A stretch of 64,000 nucleotides of DNA from the NCBI GenBank assembly GCA_016932995.1, contig JAFGBU010000040.1:33535-97534 (forward strand). Direction: 5' to 3'. The number at the start of each line of letters is the position of its first letter. Position 1 is the first letter of the stretch. Below the pieces are notes generated by a model that worked only from the letters and a program-made list of their open reading frames with translations, was not told the origin of the DNA and ran no database searches. This DNA is from Desulfovibrionaceae bacterium (lineage in GTDB: Bacteria; Desulfobacterota; Desulfovibrionia; Desulfovibrionales; Desulfovibrionaceae). The translations under genes and the position numbers were made by a program. This document shows, piece by piece, positions 37,956 through 50,491 of this stretch.

Positions 37956-39224
37956 CTAGGCCGAGAGCCTGACCAGCCCGTAGTTCCTCTTGCCCTTGCG
38001 CAGGATCAATATCTCGCCGCCCAAAAAATCGTTCCGGCCCGGGTTCGAGGACTCCTGGACCCGCTCGTTGTTCAGATACACCCCGCCGGCCTGGATGTCC
38101 TTGCGCGCCCGGCCCTTGGACGGGCACAGGCCGAGGTCCACGAGCATCTGCGGCAGGTCCGGCAGGGACCCGGCCGCATACTCCACGCCGGGCGCGGACT
38201 CCAGGGCCTGGCGAAGGGCGCCGACGTCCGCTAAGCGGATGTCCCCCTGGCCGAACAGGGCCCGGCTCGCGGCCAGGACCTTGTCCAGCTCCGGCCGGCC
38301 GTGGATCATGACCGTGACCTCCTCGGCCAGGCGCCTCTGGGCCTCGCGCAAATGCGGCCGCTCCGCGGCCTCCAGCTCCAGGGCCCTGATCTCCTCCGGG
38401 CCGAGAAAGGTGTAGTACTTGAGGAACCGGACCACGTCCTGGTCGTCGGTGTTTATCCAGAACTGGTAGAAGGCGTAGGCCGAGGTCATGGCCGGGTCCA
38501 GGAACACCGCGCCCTTCTCGCTCTTGCCGAACTTGCGGCCCGCGGCCGTGGTGATCAGCGGAAAGGTCAGGGCAAAGGCCTCGCCCCCGGCCTTGCGCCG
38601 GATGAGCTCGCAGCCCGCGGTGATGTTCCCCCACTGGTCGCCGCCGCCGATCTGGAGCCTGGTGCCCCGGTCCACAAACAGCCGGTAGAAGTCGTAGCCC
38701 TGAAGGATCATGTAGCTGAACTCGGTGTAGGAGATGCCCACGTCCTCCCGGCCGATGCGGCCCCTGACCGACTCCTTGGCCAGCATCCAGTTGATGGTGA
38801 AGTGCTTGCCCACCTCGCGCAGCAGGTCCAGGGCCCCGAGGTCCTTGATCCAGTCGTAGTTGTTGACCACCTCGGGCTCCTGGCCCGTGACCCGCCTGAA
38901 GAAGTCGCGGACCTGGTCCTTGATCCTGGCCGCCTGGGCGTCCAGCCTGTCCTCGGAGGTCAGCTCGCGTTCCTTGTCCTTGCCGCTGGGGTCGCCGATC
39001 CGGCCGGTGGCCCCGCCGAGCAGAAAGATGGGCCGGTGCCCGGCCAGCTTCATGCGGGCCAAGGACAAGAGCGGGACCAGGTTGCCCACGTGCAGGCTGT
39101 CCGCGGTGGGGTCGAAGCCGCAGTACATGGACCGGCCCGGCTCGGCCAGATACTCCCTGACCTTGGCCTCGTCCGAGACCTGGTGCACCAGGCCGCGCCA
39201 CTTGAGTTCGTCGTATATGTTCAT
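37956..39224 (-). CDS. tyrS: Tyrosyl-tRNA synthetase
   Basis: Class Ic aminoacyl-tRNA synthetase charging tRNA-Tyr, 422 residues. The Rossmann fold shows YCGFDPTADSLHVGNLVPL (HVGN is the HIGH motif), GGATGRIGDPSG, YDFYRLF, QIGGGDQWGNI, and KFGKSEKG as the KMSKS loop. A C-terminal S4 RNA-binding domain ends the protein (KDIQAGGVYLNNERV). The ATG at 39224 has AAGGGG six or seven bases upstream. It follows ymdB by 49 bp on the same strand, conserved with the rny block in this lineage. Confidence 0.97.
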   Translation of the reverse strand: MNIYDELKWRGLVHQVSDEAKVREYLAEPGRSMYCGFDPTADSLHVGNLVPLLSLARMKLAGHRPIFLLGGATGRIGDPSGKDKERELTSEDRLDAQAARIKDQVRDFFRRVTGQEPEVVNNYDWIKDLGALDLLREVGKHFTINWMLAKESVRGRIGREDVGISYTEFSYMILQGYDFYRLFVDRGTRLQIGGGDQWGNITAGCELIRRKAGGEAFALTFPLITTAAGRKFGKSEKGAVFLDPAMTSAYAFYQFWINTDDQDVVRFLKYYTFLGPEEIRALELEAAERPHLREAQRRLAEEVTVMIHGRPELDKVLAASRALFGQGDIRLADVGALRQALESAPGVEYAAGSLPDLPQMLVDLGLCPSKGRARKDIQAGGVYLNNERVQESSNPGRNDFLGGEILILRKGKRNYGLVRLSA

Positions 39225-39273
39225 GCCAAGCCCCTTGTTGGCCCGTGTCAAGCCCGAAACAGCGGCGCGCCGC

Positions 39274-40062
39274 TCAGGGCTCCCCGTGGGTCTCGCGAAA
39301 GGCGCTTATAAACCGCGCCCTGCCGGAGGATTCATCTATGTCAAAAAGCGCGCCTTGTAAAACCACGGCGCCCCCGGCGACCTCGAAGCGCTCGGGCCGG
39401 CCGCTGATGAACCGCCGGATGATCGGGCCCGGGGTCATGCCCAGGCAGGAGTCCCTGGGCCCGCACATGCCCAGGTCGGTCATGGCCGCGCTGCCCTTGG
39501 GCAGCAGGCGGGCGTCCGAGGTCTGGACGTGGGTGTGGGTCCCGAGCACCGCGCCGGCCCTGCCGTCCAGAAACCAGGCCATGGCCGTCTTCTCGCTGCT
39601 GGCCTCGGCGTGAAAGTCCACGATCCTGACCGCGACCCCGTCCGCCAGCCCGGCCAGGAGCCTGTCCGCGGCCCTGAACGGGCAGTCTATGGGCTGCATG
39701 AAGCTGCGGCCCTGGAGGTTGAGCACGGCCACCGGGGCCTTGCCCTTGACCTCGATCACGGCCAGGCCCCGGCCCGGGCAGGGTTCGGGGTAGTTGGCCG
39801 GCCTGAGCAGCCGGGGCTCGGTCTCCATGTACTCGGGCAGGTCCCTGAACTTCCAGATGTGGTTCCCGGAAGTCAAGAGGTCCAGGCCGCAGGCGAACAG
39901 CTCCCGGGCGTTCTTGGGCGACAGCCCGAGCCCGCCCGAGGCGTTCTCGGCGTTGGCCAGGACCAGGTCCAGGTCGAGCTCCCGGCGCAGGTCCCCGACC
40001 CTGCGGGCCAGGGCGGTTCGGCCCGGCCGGCCCACGATGTCGCCCAGAAACAGAATGCGCAT
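39274..40062 (-). CDS. YmdB-family metallophosphoesterase (cyclic nucleotide type)
   Basis: 262-residue calcineurin-like phosphoesterase of the TIGR00282/YmdB family; the Bacillus homologue hydrolyses 2',3'-cyclic nucleotides and affects RNase Y-linked regulation. Metal-site motifs: ILFLGDIVGRPGR, LANAENASGGLGLS, LLTSGNHIWKF, VDFHAEASSEKTA and VLGTHTHVQTSDARL, complete for two metals. It lies just downstream of rny, the same order seen in Bacillus and many bacteria, which supports a joint role in RNA turnover. A 40-bp palindrome separates the two. Confidence 0.93.
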   Translation of the reverse strand: MRILFLGDIVGRPGRTALARRVGDLRRELDLDLVLANAENASGGLGLSPKNARELFACGLDLLTSGNHIWKFRDLPEYMETEPRLLRPANYPEPCPGRGLAVIEVKGKAPVAVLNLQGRSFMQPIDCPFRAADRLLAGLADGVAVRIVDFHAEASSEKTAMAWFLDGRAGAVLGTHTHVQTSDARLLPKGSAAMTDLGMCGPRDSCLGMTPGPIIRRFISGRPERFEVAGGAVVLQGALFDIDESSGRARFISAFRETHGEP

Positions 40063-40075
40063 AAGCCTGCCCGGG

Positions 40076-40115
40076 CCCCCTGCGGCCGGAGACCCGGGTC
40101 TCCGGCCGCAGGGGG
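40076..40115. repeat. 40-bp perfect palindrome between rny and ymdB
   Basis: CCCCCTGCGGCCGGAGACCC and its exact complement form a 40-bp palindrome centred on CCCGGG. On the minus strand it ends 14 bases before the ymdB start, so it would fold just above the ymdB RBS; no T-run follows. It could act as terminator, mRNA processing site or translation brake. Confidence 0.8.
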
Positions 40116-40138
40116 CGGATGTTCACGGACGGCCGGGC

Positions 40139-41695
40139 CTATTTGGCGTAATCCACGGCCCGCTTCTCGCGGATGACCGTGACCCTTATCTGGCCCGGAT
40201 AGGTCATGTTGGTCTCGATCTTGTTGGCGATGTTCTTGCAGAGCATGTAGGTGGTCTCGTCATTGACCTTCTCCGAGTCGACCATGACCCGGATCTCCCT
40301 GCCGGCCTGGATGGCGTAGGCCTTGCTCACGCCGTTGAACCCGGTGGCCAGGTTTTCCAGCTCCTCGAGCCTCTTGACGTAGTTCTCCAGGAGCTCCTTG
40401 CGCGCCCCGGGCCTGGCCCCGGACAGGCTGTCCGCGGCCTGGACCAGGTTGGCCAGGATGCTCTGGGGGGGCACGTCCTCGTGGTGGGCCGCGATGGCGT
40501 GCACGATCTCCTTGGACTCGCCGTGCTTCTTGGCCAGGTCCGCGCCTATGACCGCGTGCGGCCCCTCGACCTCGTGGTCCACGGCCTTGCCGATGTCGTG
40601 AAGCAGGCCGGCCCGCTTGGCGATCCTCTCGTCCAGGCCCAGCTCGGCGGCCATTATGCCGCACAAGAACGCGACCTCCAGGGAGTGCTGGAGCACGTTC
40701 TGGGAAAAGCTGGTCCGGTAGTGGAGCTGGCCCAGGTACTTGACCAGATCCGGGTGGATCCCGTGCACGCCGACGTCAAAGGTCGCCTGCTCGCCTATCT
40801 CCCTAAGCTTTACGTCCATCTCCTGCTCGACCTTGCGCACGATGTCCTCGATGCGCGCCGGATGGATGCGGCCGTCGTGGATGAGCCGCTCCAGGGACTG
40901 CTTGGCGACCTCGCGCCTGAGCGGGCTGAAGGCCGACAGGACAACGGTCTCCGGGGTGTCGTCGATGATCAGGTCCACGCCGGTGGCCGCCTCCAGGGCG
41001 CGGATGTTGCGGCCCTCGCGGCCGATGATCCTGCCCTTCATGTCCTCCGAGGGCAGGGTCACCGCGGTGACCGTCTGCTCGCCGGCGTAGTCCCCGGCGT
41101 AGCGCTGCAGGGCCAGGGACAATATCTCCTTGGCCTTTTTCGAGGCGTTCTCCTTGGCCTCGACCTCGATGGCCCTGACCATCTTGGCGGCCTCGTGCCT
41201 GGTCCTGGACTCTATCTCCTCCATGAGCCGATCCCGGGCCTCGTCCTTGGTCAGCCCGGAAATCTCCTCCAGCCTGCGCTCGTGCTCGTCGGCCTGGGTC
41301 TCCAAGGCCTCCTCCTTCTCGGCCAGGCCCTTCTCCTGCTTGATGAGCCTCTTCTCCAGGTCGATGACCTCCTGCTCCTTCTGGGCCACCTTTTCGAGCT
41401 TGTGCTCCAGGCGCTCCTCCTTTTCCTGGAGCCTGGCCTCCTGGCGCTTGACGGCCTGGTCGCGGTCCTTGAACTCCCGCTCCTGCTCCTTTTTCTGGGC
41501 GAATATCTCGTCCTGGGCCTGGAGCCGGACCTCCTTCTTCAGGGCCTCGGCCTCCTTCCTGGCCTCGCCGACTATCCTTTGGGCCAGGTCCTTGGAGTCC
41601 GAAAGGTGCTTGGCCGTCGCGTATCTGTTGAGAAGATAACCTCCTGCGGCGCCGGCCAAAATCCCGGCCACGCCGATGAGAATGTGAGCGGTCAT
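40139..41695 (-). CDS. rny: Ribonuclease Y
   Basis: Membrane-bound endoribonuclease that starts mRNA decay, 518 residues. Order of parts: N-terminal membrane helix (HILIGVAGILAGAAGGYLL), a long Glu/Lys/Gln-rich coiled coil (about 30-200), a KH domain (MKGRIIGREGRNIRALEAAT) and an HD phosphohydrolase domain (RAGLLHDIGKAVDHE). A conserved C-terminal domain follows. The ATG at 41695 has AAGGAG seven bases upstream; the longer in-frame extension covers the 6S RNA and is not coding. The 5' untranslated region, if transcription begins above the 6S gene, would be long. Confidence 0.96.
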   Translation of the reverse strand: MTAHILIGVAGILAGAAGGYLLNRYATAKHLSDSKDLAQRIVGEARKEAEALKKEVRLQAQDEIFAQKKEQEREFKDRDQAVKRQEARLQEKEERLEHKLEKVAQKEQEVIDLEKRLIKQEKGLAEKEEALETQADEHERRLEEISGLTKDEARDRLMEEIESRTRHEAAKMVRAIEVEAKENASKKAKEILSLALQRYAGDYAGEQTVTAVTLPSEDMKGRIIGREGRNIRALEAATGVDLIIDDTPETVVLSAFSPLRREVAKQSLERLIHDGRIHPARIEDIVRKVEQEMDVKLREIGEQATFDVGVHGIHPDLVKYLGQLHYRTSFSQNVLQHSLEVAFLCGIMAAELGLDERIAKRAGLLHDIGKAVDHEVEGPHAVIGADLAKKHGESKEIVHAIAAHHEDVPPQSILANLVQAADSLSGARPGARKELLENYVKRLEELENLATGFNGVSKAYAIQAGREIRVMVDSEKVNDETTYMLCKNIANKIETNMTYPGQIRVTVIREKRAVDYAK

Positions 41696-41936
41696 TGTTG
41701 TGCTCCTTGTTGTATGTTGACAGACCCCTGGGGTCTGGAATGCCCTGCCAAAGACACGTTGAGCCCTGCCCCCCCAGGGGGACGGTCTGCTCGGCTTGTC
41801 GGCGATGGAGGATGATGCGGGCGCGGCCCGGTGCCTGTCGAGTCCGCAAGGTAAGGCTTGCGGAACTTTGTCCCGGGCTGGCGTGTCGGTCCTGCTGGTC
41901 CCTCCAGGCGCGCGGCCTGGCGGCCTATATGCACAA
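41696..41936. other. Non-coding leader between 6S RNA and rny
   Basis: This 240-bp stretch holds no convincing gene. It contains a perfect 8-bp-stem hairpin TCCGCAAG...CTTGCGGA (41843-41864), a CAGACCCC/GGGGTCTG hairpin (41721-41737) and a C7 run. A minus-strand open frame of 80 codons here is Pro/Gly-rich and lacks coding character. It is probably the rny 5' leader plus the 6S terminator region. Confidence 0.5.
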
Positions 41937-42110
41937 GCCCCGGGGTGCCGTGTTGTCGTCAGGTTTGAACCTGGCTTGCCAGGTGGGCTTCGCCGACGCG
42001 CCGTCAGGCTCCCCGGTCGAGCGGGTCTGCGCACGGGCGCGCTCGGGGCGAATCCCATTTTATCTGCATTGGCTCAAGAACCTTCGGACAATCACAAACC
42101 CCCCAGGGTG
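41937..42110 (-). ncRNA. ssrS: 6S RNA
   Basis: About 173 nt on the minus strand, between zapA and rny, the classic position of ssrS. The closing stem pairs CCCTGGGG at the 5' end with CCCCGGGG at the 3' end (one G-U). The 5' strand of the central bubble has TTCTTGAGCC, the apical stem CCCCGAGCG pairs with CGCTCGACCGGGG, and the 3' strand reads GGGGAGCCTGACGGCG, then CCAGGTTCAAACCTG, matching the proteobacterial 6S consensus. It binds sigma-70 RNA polymerase and templates pRNAs. Ends are approximate. Confidence 0.85.
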
Positions 42111-42138
42111 TACGCTTCCATTGTCCGGCCGGACGCCC

Positions 42139-42408
42139 TCACGCGTCAAGGCCCAGCGGATCGCTTTTCAACAGTTCCGCCAATCTCTCTTCCATGCGCC
42201 TGAGCCTGGCGTCTGACTCCAAATAATCGTCAGCCAGACTGAGGACCAAAAATATCAGCAGCTTCTCCTTGCTGATGTTGGCCCCGCCCTTGCTCAGCTC
42301 CTTGAAACGCCCCTCAAGCAGGGCCCTTGCGGCCTCGATGCGCTCGCCGTCGGCATCGGTCTTGAACGATATCTCGTGCCCAAGCACTGTCAAGGTATAG
42401 CGCGGCAT
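42139..42408 (-). CDS. zapA: Cell division protein ZapA
   Basis: FtsZ-ring stabiliser of 89 residues. The N-terminal beta-alpha unit (YTLTVLGHEISFKTDADGERIEAA) and the C-terminal coiled coil (LLIFLVLSLADDYLESDARLRRMEERLAELL) are typical. A short form of ZapA as in Gram-negative bacteria. It follows the ZapB-like gene by 13 bases and precedes the 6S RNA, in the conserved zapB-zapA-ssrS order. Confidence 0.93.
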   Translation of the reverse strand: MPRYTLTVLGHEISFKTDADGERIEAARALLEGRFKELSKGGANISKEKLLIFLVLSLADDYLESDARLRRMEERLAELLKSDPLGLDA

Positions 42409-42421
42409 AGAGTCCCGACCG

Positions 42422-42598
42422 TCAATCCATGGCCTCCTGGACCTTGTTCAACAGGTTCTCTATCCGGGACCTCAACTCGTCCCGGTTGCCCCGCTCCTGC
42501 TCCAGCTGCTGCTTGAGAAGGCTGTTCTCTTCCTTTAACTCCTTTATTTTGTTAATCAATTTTTCAAACTTCTGTTCTAGCTGGATAACTATTTCCAT
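42422..42598 (-). CDS. zapB: ZapB-like coiled-coil division protein
   Basis: Small 58-residue reading frame (ATG at 42598, TGA at 42422) that is easy to miss by length. The product is one continuous heptad-patterned coiled coil: MEIVIQLEQKFEKLINKIKE, then a Lys/Glu/Leu/Gln-rich stretch, ending KVQEAMD. This matches ZapB (FtsZ-ring coiled-coil partner of ZapA, about 80 residues in E. coli). It lies directly upstream of zapA on the same strand, and its 5' half is AT-rich against GC-rich neighbours. The RBS is weak. Identity rests on coiled-coil pattern and the zapA linkage. Confidence 0.8.
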   Translation of the reverse strand: MEIVIQLEQKFEKLINKIKELKEENSLLKQQLEQERGNRDELRSRIENLLNKVQEAMD

Positions 42599-42629
42599 AA
42601 GTTGAACCTATATCTTTCAGTTCTCGATT

Positions 42630-44003
42630 TCAAGACTTGATTGGCTTGCGCTTCAAATTCACCTGCCGGGCCCTGGCAATGGCCATCTCGTTGTCCGGCA
42701 CGTCCCTGGTCAGGGTGGAGCCCGCGCCCACCAGGGCGTTCTCGCCCACGCTCAACGGGGCGACAAGGGCCGCGTTGCTGCCGATGAACGCCCCCCTGCC
42801 GATGACCGTCTTGTGCTTTCTCACCCCGTCGTAGTTGCAGGTGATGGTCCCGGCCCCGATGTTCGCGGCCGGTCCGACCTCGGCGTCGCCCAGATAGGTC
42901 AGGTGGTTGGCCTTGGCCCCGGCGCCCAGCACGGCCTGCTTCATCTCCACGAAGTTGCCGACCCGGGACCCCTCCTCAAGCACCGCCCCGGGCCTGAGCC
43001 TGGCGAACGGGCCGACCTGGCAGCCCGGGCCGACCACGGCCCCCTGCAGATGGCTGAAGGGCCGCACCTCGCAGCCCGGACCAAGGACCGAGTCCACAAT
43101 GAAGCACTGCGGCCCGACCCGGGCCCCGGCCGCGATCCTGGTCCGGCCGTAGACGAAGCACGGCCCGAAGACCTCGGCCCCGGGCTCGAGCTCCGCGTCC
43201 GGGCCGATGGCCACCTGGTCCGGAAGGTGTATGAGCGCGCCCCTGTCCAGCCAGCCGCCAACTATCCTCTCCCGCAGGGCCGCCTCGGCCGTAGCCAGCT
43301 CCCGGGGCGTGTTCACGCCCAGCAGGTCCCTGTCCGGGCCGGCCTCCACGGCCAGGACCTTCAGGCCCTCGGCCACGGCCAGGCCCACGAGCTCGGTTAT
43401 GTAGTACTCGCCGCTGTTGTTGTCCCGGCCCAGCCGGTCGAGCAGCGGCGCGATCCCGGCCATGTCCAGGAGATATATCCCGGCGTTGACCTCGTGGCCG
43501 GACGGGCCGTGCTCGGCCGAGTCGAAGTCCCCGGCCTCGACAACCGCCTTGACCCGGCCCCGGGAATCCCTGAGCACCCGACCGTACCGGCCCGGGTCCT
43601 GAAGCTCGATGCTCAGAAAAGCCAGGTCCGCGCCCCGGGCCTGGGCCGCGAACCGGGCCAGGGTCTCGCCCCGGACCAGGGGCGCGTCCCCGTTGACCAC
43701 CAGGCAACGGCCCCTGCCTTGGGACTTGAGGGCCTCCCAGGCGACCTTGAGGGCGTGTCCGGTGCCCAGCTGCTCGTCCTGGGAAACGAAGCCCTGCTCA
43801 TGGTCCGGGAAGGCGCGCCGGACCTGATCCTGGCCAAAGCCGACCACGGTGGTCACGGCCTTGCCGAACAGGGGCTCAAGGGCCCGGAACACATAGCCGA
43901 GCATGGGCTCGCCAAGTATCGTCCCGAGCACCTTGGGGCGGTCCGAATGCATCCTCGTGCCCTTGCCCGCGGCCAAAACCAGAACGCACACCGACTCAGT
44001 CAT
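42630..44003 (-). CDS. glmU: Bifunctional UDP-N-acetylglucosamine pyrophosphorylase GlmU
   Basis: Makes UDP-GlcNAc for peptidoglycan and lipopolysaccharide by acetylating glucosamine-1-phosphate and adding UMP; 457 residues. The N-terminal uridyltransferase has VLVLAAGKGTRMHSDRPKVL, GDAPLVRGETL and EYYITELV. The C-terminal left-handed beta-helix shows hexapeptide repeats (VGPGCQVGPFARLRPG...), NFVEMKQAVLGAGAKANHL and CNYDGVRKHKT with the acetyltransferase His. CGGAG precedes the ATG. It lies between atpC and zapB with a hairpin terminator above it. Confidence 0.97.
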   Translation of the reverse strand: MTESVCVLVLAAGKGTRMHSDRPKVLGTILGEPMLGYVFRALEPLFGKAVTTVVGFGQDQVRRAFPDHEQGFVSQDEQLGTGHALKVAWEALKSQGRGRCLVVNGDAPLVRGETLARFAAQARGADLAFLSIELQDPGRYGRVLRDSRGRVKAVVEAGDFDSAEHGPSGHEVNAGIYLLDMAGIAPLLDRLGRDNNSGEYYITELVGLAVAEGLKVLAVEAGPDRDLLGVNTPRELATAEAALRERIVGGWLDRGALIHLPDQVAIGPDAELEPGAEVFGPCFVYGRTRIAAGARVGPQCFIVDSVLGPGCEVRPFSHLQGAVVGPGCQVGPFARLRPGAVLEEGSRVGNFVEMKQAVLGAGAKANHLTYLGDAEVGPAANIGAGTITCNYDGVRKHKTVIGRGAFIGSNAALVAPLSVGENALVGAGSTLTRDVPDNEMAIARARQVNLKRKPIKS

Positions 44004-44029
44004 GCCCGCTCTCCGTGCTCGAAATGCAA

Positions 44030-44056
44030 AGGCAGGCCGGACACGCCGGCCTGCCT
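44030..44056 (-). terminator. Hairpin terminator after the atp operon
   Basis: On the minus strand AGGCAGGCCGG and CCGGCCTGCCT form an 11-bp perfect stem with a five-base loop, followed by TTTGCATTT. It is 61 bp past the atpC stop and before the glmU start. Confidence 0.65.
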
Positions 44057-44116
44057 GTGCAAGCGGTTAGCGCAACGCGCCAGGCCCCGCGCCCGGCCGG
44101 CCCCGGACAAAAGCCC

Positions 44117-44539
44117 CTAGCAGGTTCCGGCCTTGCGGCCGGCCTGGTAGCACGTCATCCGGGACATGGCCCTCCTCAGGGCCGCCTGGGCGCGGGCGTA
44201 ATCAACGTTGTCCTGGGCCTGGGCGAGCCGGGTCTCGGCCCTTTCCCTGGCCTTTTGGACACGTTCCACATCAATGTCAACGGCCTTCTCGGCCACCTCG
44301 GCCAGGACCGTGACCTTCTGGCCCGTGACCTCGGCGAACCCCCCGGCCACAAAGACGTAAAAGACCTTGCCCCCGTCCTTGTAGTAGAGGTTGCCGATGC
44401 CCAGGGCGGACAGAAAGGGGATGTGGTTGACCAGCACCCCGAACTCGCCGAGGGCGCCGGGCGCGGCCACGTAGTCCACCTCCTGGGAGAGGACCTTCTG
44501 GTCCGGGGTGACTATTTCCAAAAGCAGTCTGTTTGCCAT
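44117..44539 (-). CDS. atpC: ATP synthase epsilon subunit
   Basis: Rotor stalk subunit of F1, 140 residues. The N-terminal beta-sandwich ([42 protein letters not shown]) and the C-terminal two-helix inhibitory domain ([30 protein letters not shown]) are both present. It is the last gene of the minus-strand atpF'FHAGDC operon, 15 bases after atpD and followed by a hairpin terminator. The C-terminus has an extra [12 protein letters not shown] tail. Confidence 0.96.
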   Translation of the reverse strand: MANRLLLEIVTPDQKVLSQEVDYVAAPGALGEFGVLVNHIPFLSALGIGNLYYKDGGKVFYVFVAGGFAEVTGQKVTVLAEVAEKAVDIDVERVQKARERAETRLAQAQDNVDYARAQAALRRAMSRMTCYQAGRKAGTC

Positions 44540-44554
44540 GTCGCAATCCTATTC

Positions 44555-46848
<2,294 letters not shown>

Positions 46849-46866
46849 TTCATCTCCTTAGAGCGC

Positions 46867-48930
<2,064 letters not shown>

Positions 48931-48934
<4 letters not shown>

Positions 48935-49506
48935 TTGAGCACCACCTTTGTTAAGTATTCATCCACGAGCTTCTCGTGGTCCTTTTCGCTCAACTGCTCC
49001 TGAACGATCTTCCGGGCCGCCTCCACGACCAGCTCGGCCAGCTCGGCGCGCAGCAAGTCCGTCGCGGCCTTGGCCTCGAACTCGGCGGAGCGCTTGGCCT
49101 GCTCCCTGATCCGCCCGGCGTCGGCCTCGGCCTTGTCCAGGATGGCCTTTTTCAGACCCTCGCCCTGGGCCCGGGCCTCGGCCAGGATCGACTGCTTCTC
49201 CTGCTCAAGGTTGGTGATGCTCTGCTCCACGTCCTTGAGCTTCTTCTCGGCGTCCGCCTGACGCACCTGGAGATCGTCGAGGTCCTTGCCTATCTGCTTG
49301 CGGCGGCCGCCGAAGAACCCGGCGATCTTCTTGCCGGCCAGCTTCCAGATCACGCCGACCACGATGGCCAGGTTGATCAGCCGCCAGATGTAGTTCCACC
49401 ATGGGATGTGGTGCTCGTGGCCCTCGGCGTGACCACTGGCCAAGGCGATGGCCGAAAGACCGAGCACCAGGGCCAGGGCCGTGAATATCGTGTACGTCCG
49501 TTTCAA
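48931..49506 (-). CDS. atpF: ATP synthase b subunit
   Basis: Peripheral stalk subunit b, 191 residues. It begins with a hydrophobic leader (IFTALALVLGLSAIALASGH) and a His-rich stretch, then a second membrane helix (WRLINLAIVVGVIWKLAGK), and a long charged coiled coil to the C-terminus. The extra first segment looks like a cleavable signal or a second membrane anchor, seen in other Desulfovibrio-type b subunits. It is 21 bases after the b-prime gene. Confidence 0.95.
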
Positions 49507-49527
49507 GGTGACCCCCCTTATGCAGGC

Positions 49528-49950
49528 CTATGCCTGGCCAAGTATCTTTTTGGTCGCGGTCTGCGCGTATTCGCCCACCCGGCCGGAAAGCTGCTTCATG
49601 GCCGCGTCGGCCTGCACGGATATCTCCGCCCGGGCGGCCTTGAGCTTGGACGCGGCCTCGTCGCCGGCCGAAGACAGAATGGTCTGCTCCTCGGCCTGGC
49701 CCTCCTCCTTCATCTGATTGCGCAACTCCACACCCTCCTTGCGGGCATCGCCCAAGGCGGCCTGGTAGTCCGCGAGCTTGGTGTCGGCCTGCTCGAGGAA
49801 CCGCTCCACCTTGCCCAGCTGCTCGGACATGAGCTCGGACCGCTTTTTGATGATCTCCCGAATGGGCTTGATAAGAAGGATGTTGAGGACCAGAAGCGTG
49901 ATGATGAAGTTCACGAATTGCACAAATATTGTGAAATCAAGATCAATCAT
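49528..49950 (-). CDS. atpF': ATP synthase b-prime subunit
   Basis: Second, different b-type stalk subunit of 140 residues: one N-terminal membrane helix (FVQFVNFIITLLVLNILLI), KPIREIIKKRSELM and a long coiled coil. Together with atpF it would form a b/b-prime heterodimer as in photosynthetic and many Desulfobacterota ATP synthases. It is the first gene of the minus-strand atp operon, preceded by a 125-bp AT-rich gap with a good promoter. The a and c subunit genes are not in the window. Confidence 0.93.
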   Translation of the reverse strand: MIDLDFTIFVQFVNFIITLLVLNILLIKPIREIIKKRSELMSEQLGKVERFLEQADTKLADYQAALGDARKEGVELRNQMKEEGQAEEQTILSSAGDEAASKLKAARAEISVQADAAMKQLSGRVGEYAQTATKKILGQA

Positions 49951-49994
49951 GCTTGCCCCCGAAGCGGTTGTGAATTTTGGATCAAAGTCACCGG

Positions 49995-50023
49995 GACATA
50001 CCCAATTTCAAGGTCTGTGTCAA
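49995..50023 (-). promoter_or_regulatory. Candidate sigma-70 promoter of the atp operon
   Basis: Minus-strand TTGACA (50023-50018) and TATGTC (50000-49995) are separated by exactly 17 bases, in the AT-rich gap above atpF'. About 45 bp separate the -10 from the start codon. Confidence 0.65.
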
Positions 50024-50075
50024 AACCTTTTTCCAAATAAGGACGCCACTATCTAAGATTTCCGGCCCTTGGGGC

Positions 50076-50450
50076 TCAGAGCAGCTCGGCCTGCTCCCTG
50101 GCCCTGGCCTCGGCGTCGGACTCGACCCCGCCCATGGTCAGCTGACCCTCCAGGACCGCGCCCTCCTCGACCACCAAAACCGGGGTGTGCAGGTTGCCGT
50201 GCAGATCCGCGGTCCGGTGCAGAACCACCTTCTCCCTGGCCGAGACCTCGCCCTTGAGCTTGCCGCTCAGGATGAGCTGGCCGACCCGCACCAGGCCCTC
50301 GACCAGGGCCTCCTGGCCGACCACCAGGGTGCCCTCGGACTCCACCTCTCCCTGGAAATTGCCGTCGATGCGCACGGCGCCCTGAAAATGAAGCTTGCCC
50401 TGATAATTGGTGCCCGCCCCCAGAAAGGCGTTGATCTCGTCCTTGGCCAT
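50076..50450 (-). CDS. Bactofilin-family cytoskeletal protein
   Basis: Polymer-forming protein of 124 residues. The core is the bactofilin (DUF583) right-handed beta-helix with regular repeats: NYQGKLHFQGAVRIDGNFQG, VVGQEALVEGLVRVGQLILSG, VLHRTADLHGNLHTPVLVVE, GAVLEGQL. Bactofilins form filaments that position cell-wall enzymes. ATG at 50450 has AAGGAG seven bases upstream; the frame continues upstream as rodA read-through. It follows rodA by 41 bp, so it belongs to the shape-gene transcript, and precedes the atp operon promoter. Confidence 0.93.
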   Translation of the reverse strand: MAKDEINAFLGAGTNYQGKLHFQGAVRIDGNFQGEVESEGTLVVGQEALVEGLVRVGQLILSGKLKGEVSAREKVVLHRTADLHGNLHTPVLVVEEGAVLEGQLTMGGVESDAEARAREQAELL

Positions 50451-50491
50451 TGGGTCGCTCCTTGTCAAAAAAACGGGCCTCGGCCCGGTGC

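Noticed and set aside
41692..41934. 80-codon minus-strand frame beside rny
   Set aside because: Pro/Gly/Arg-rich, no RBS, lies in the structured leader; no coding character.
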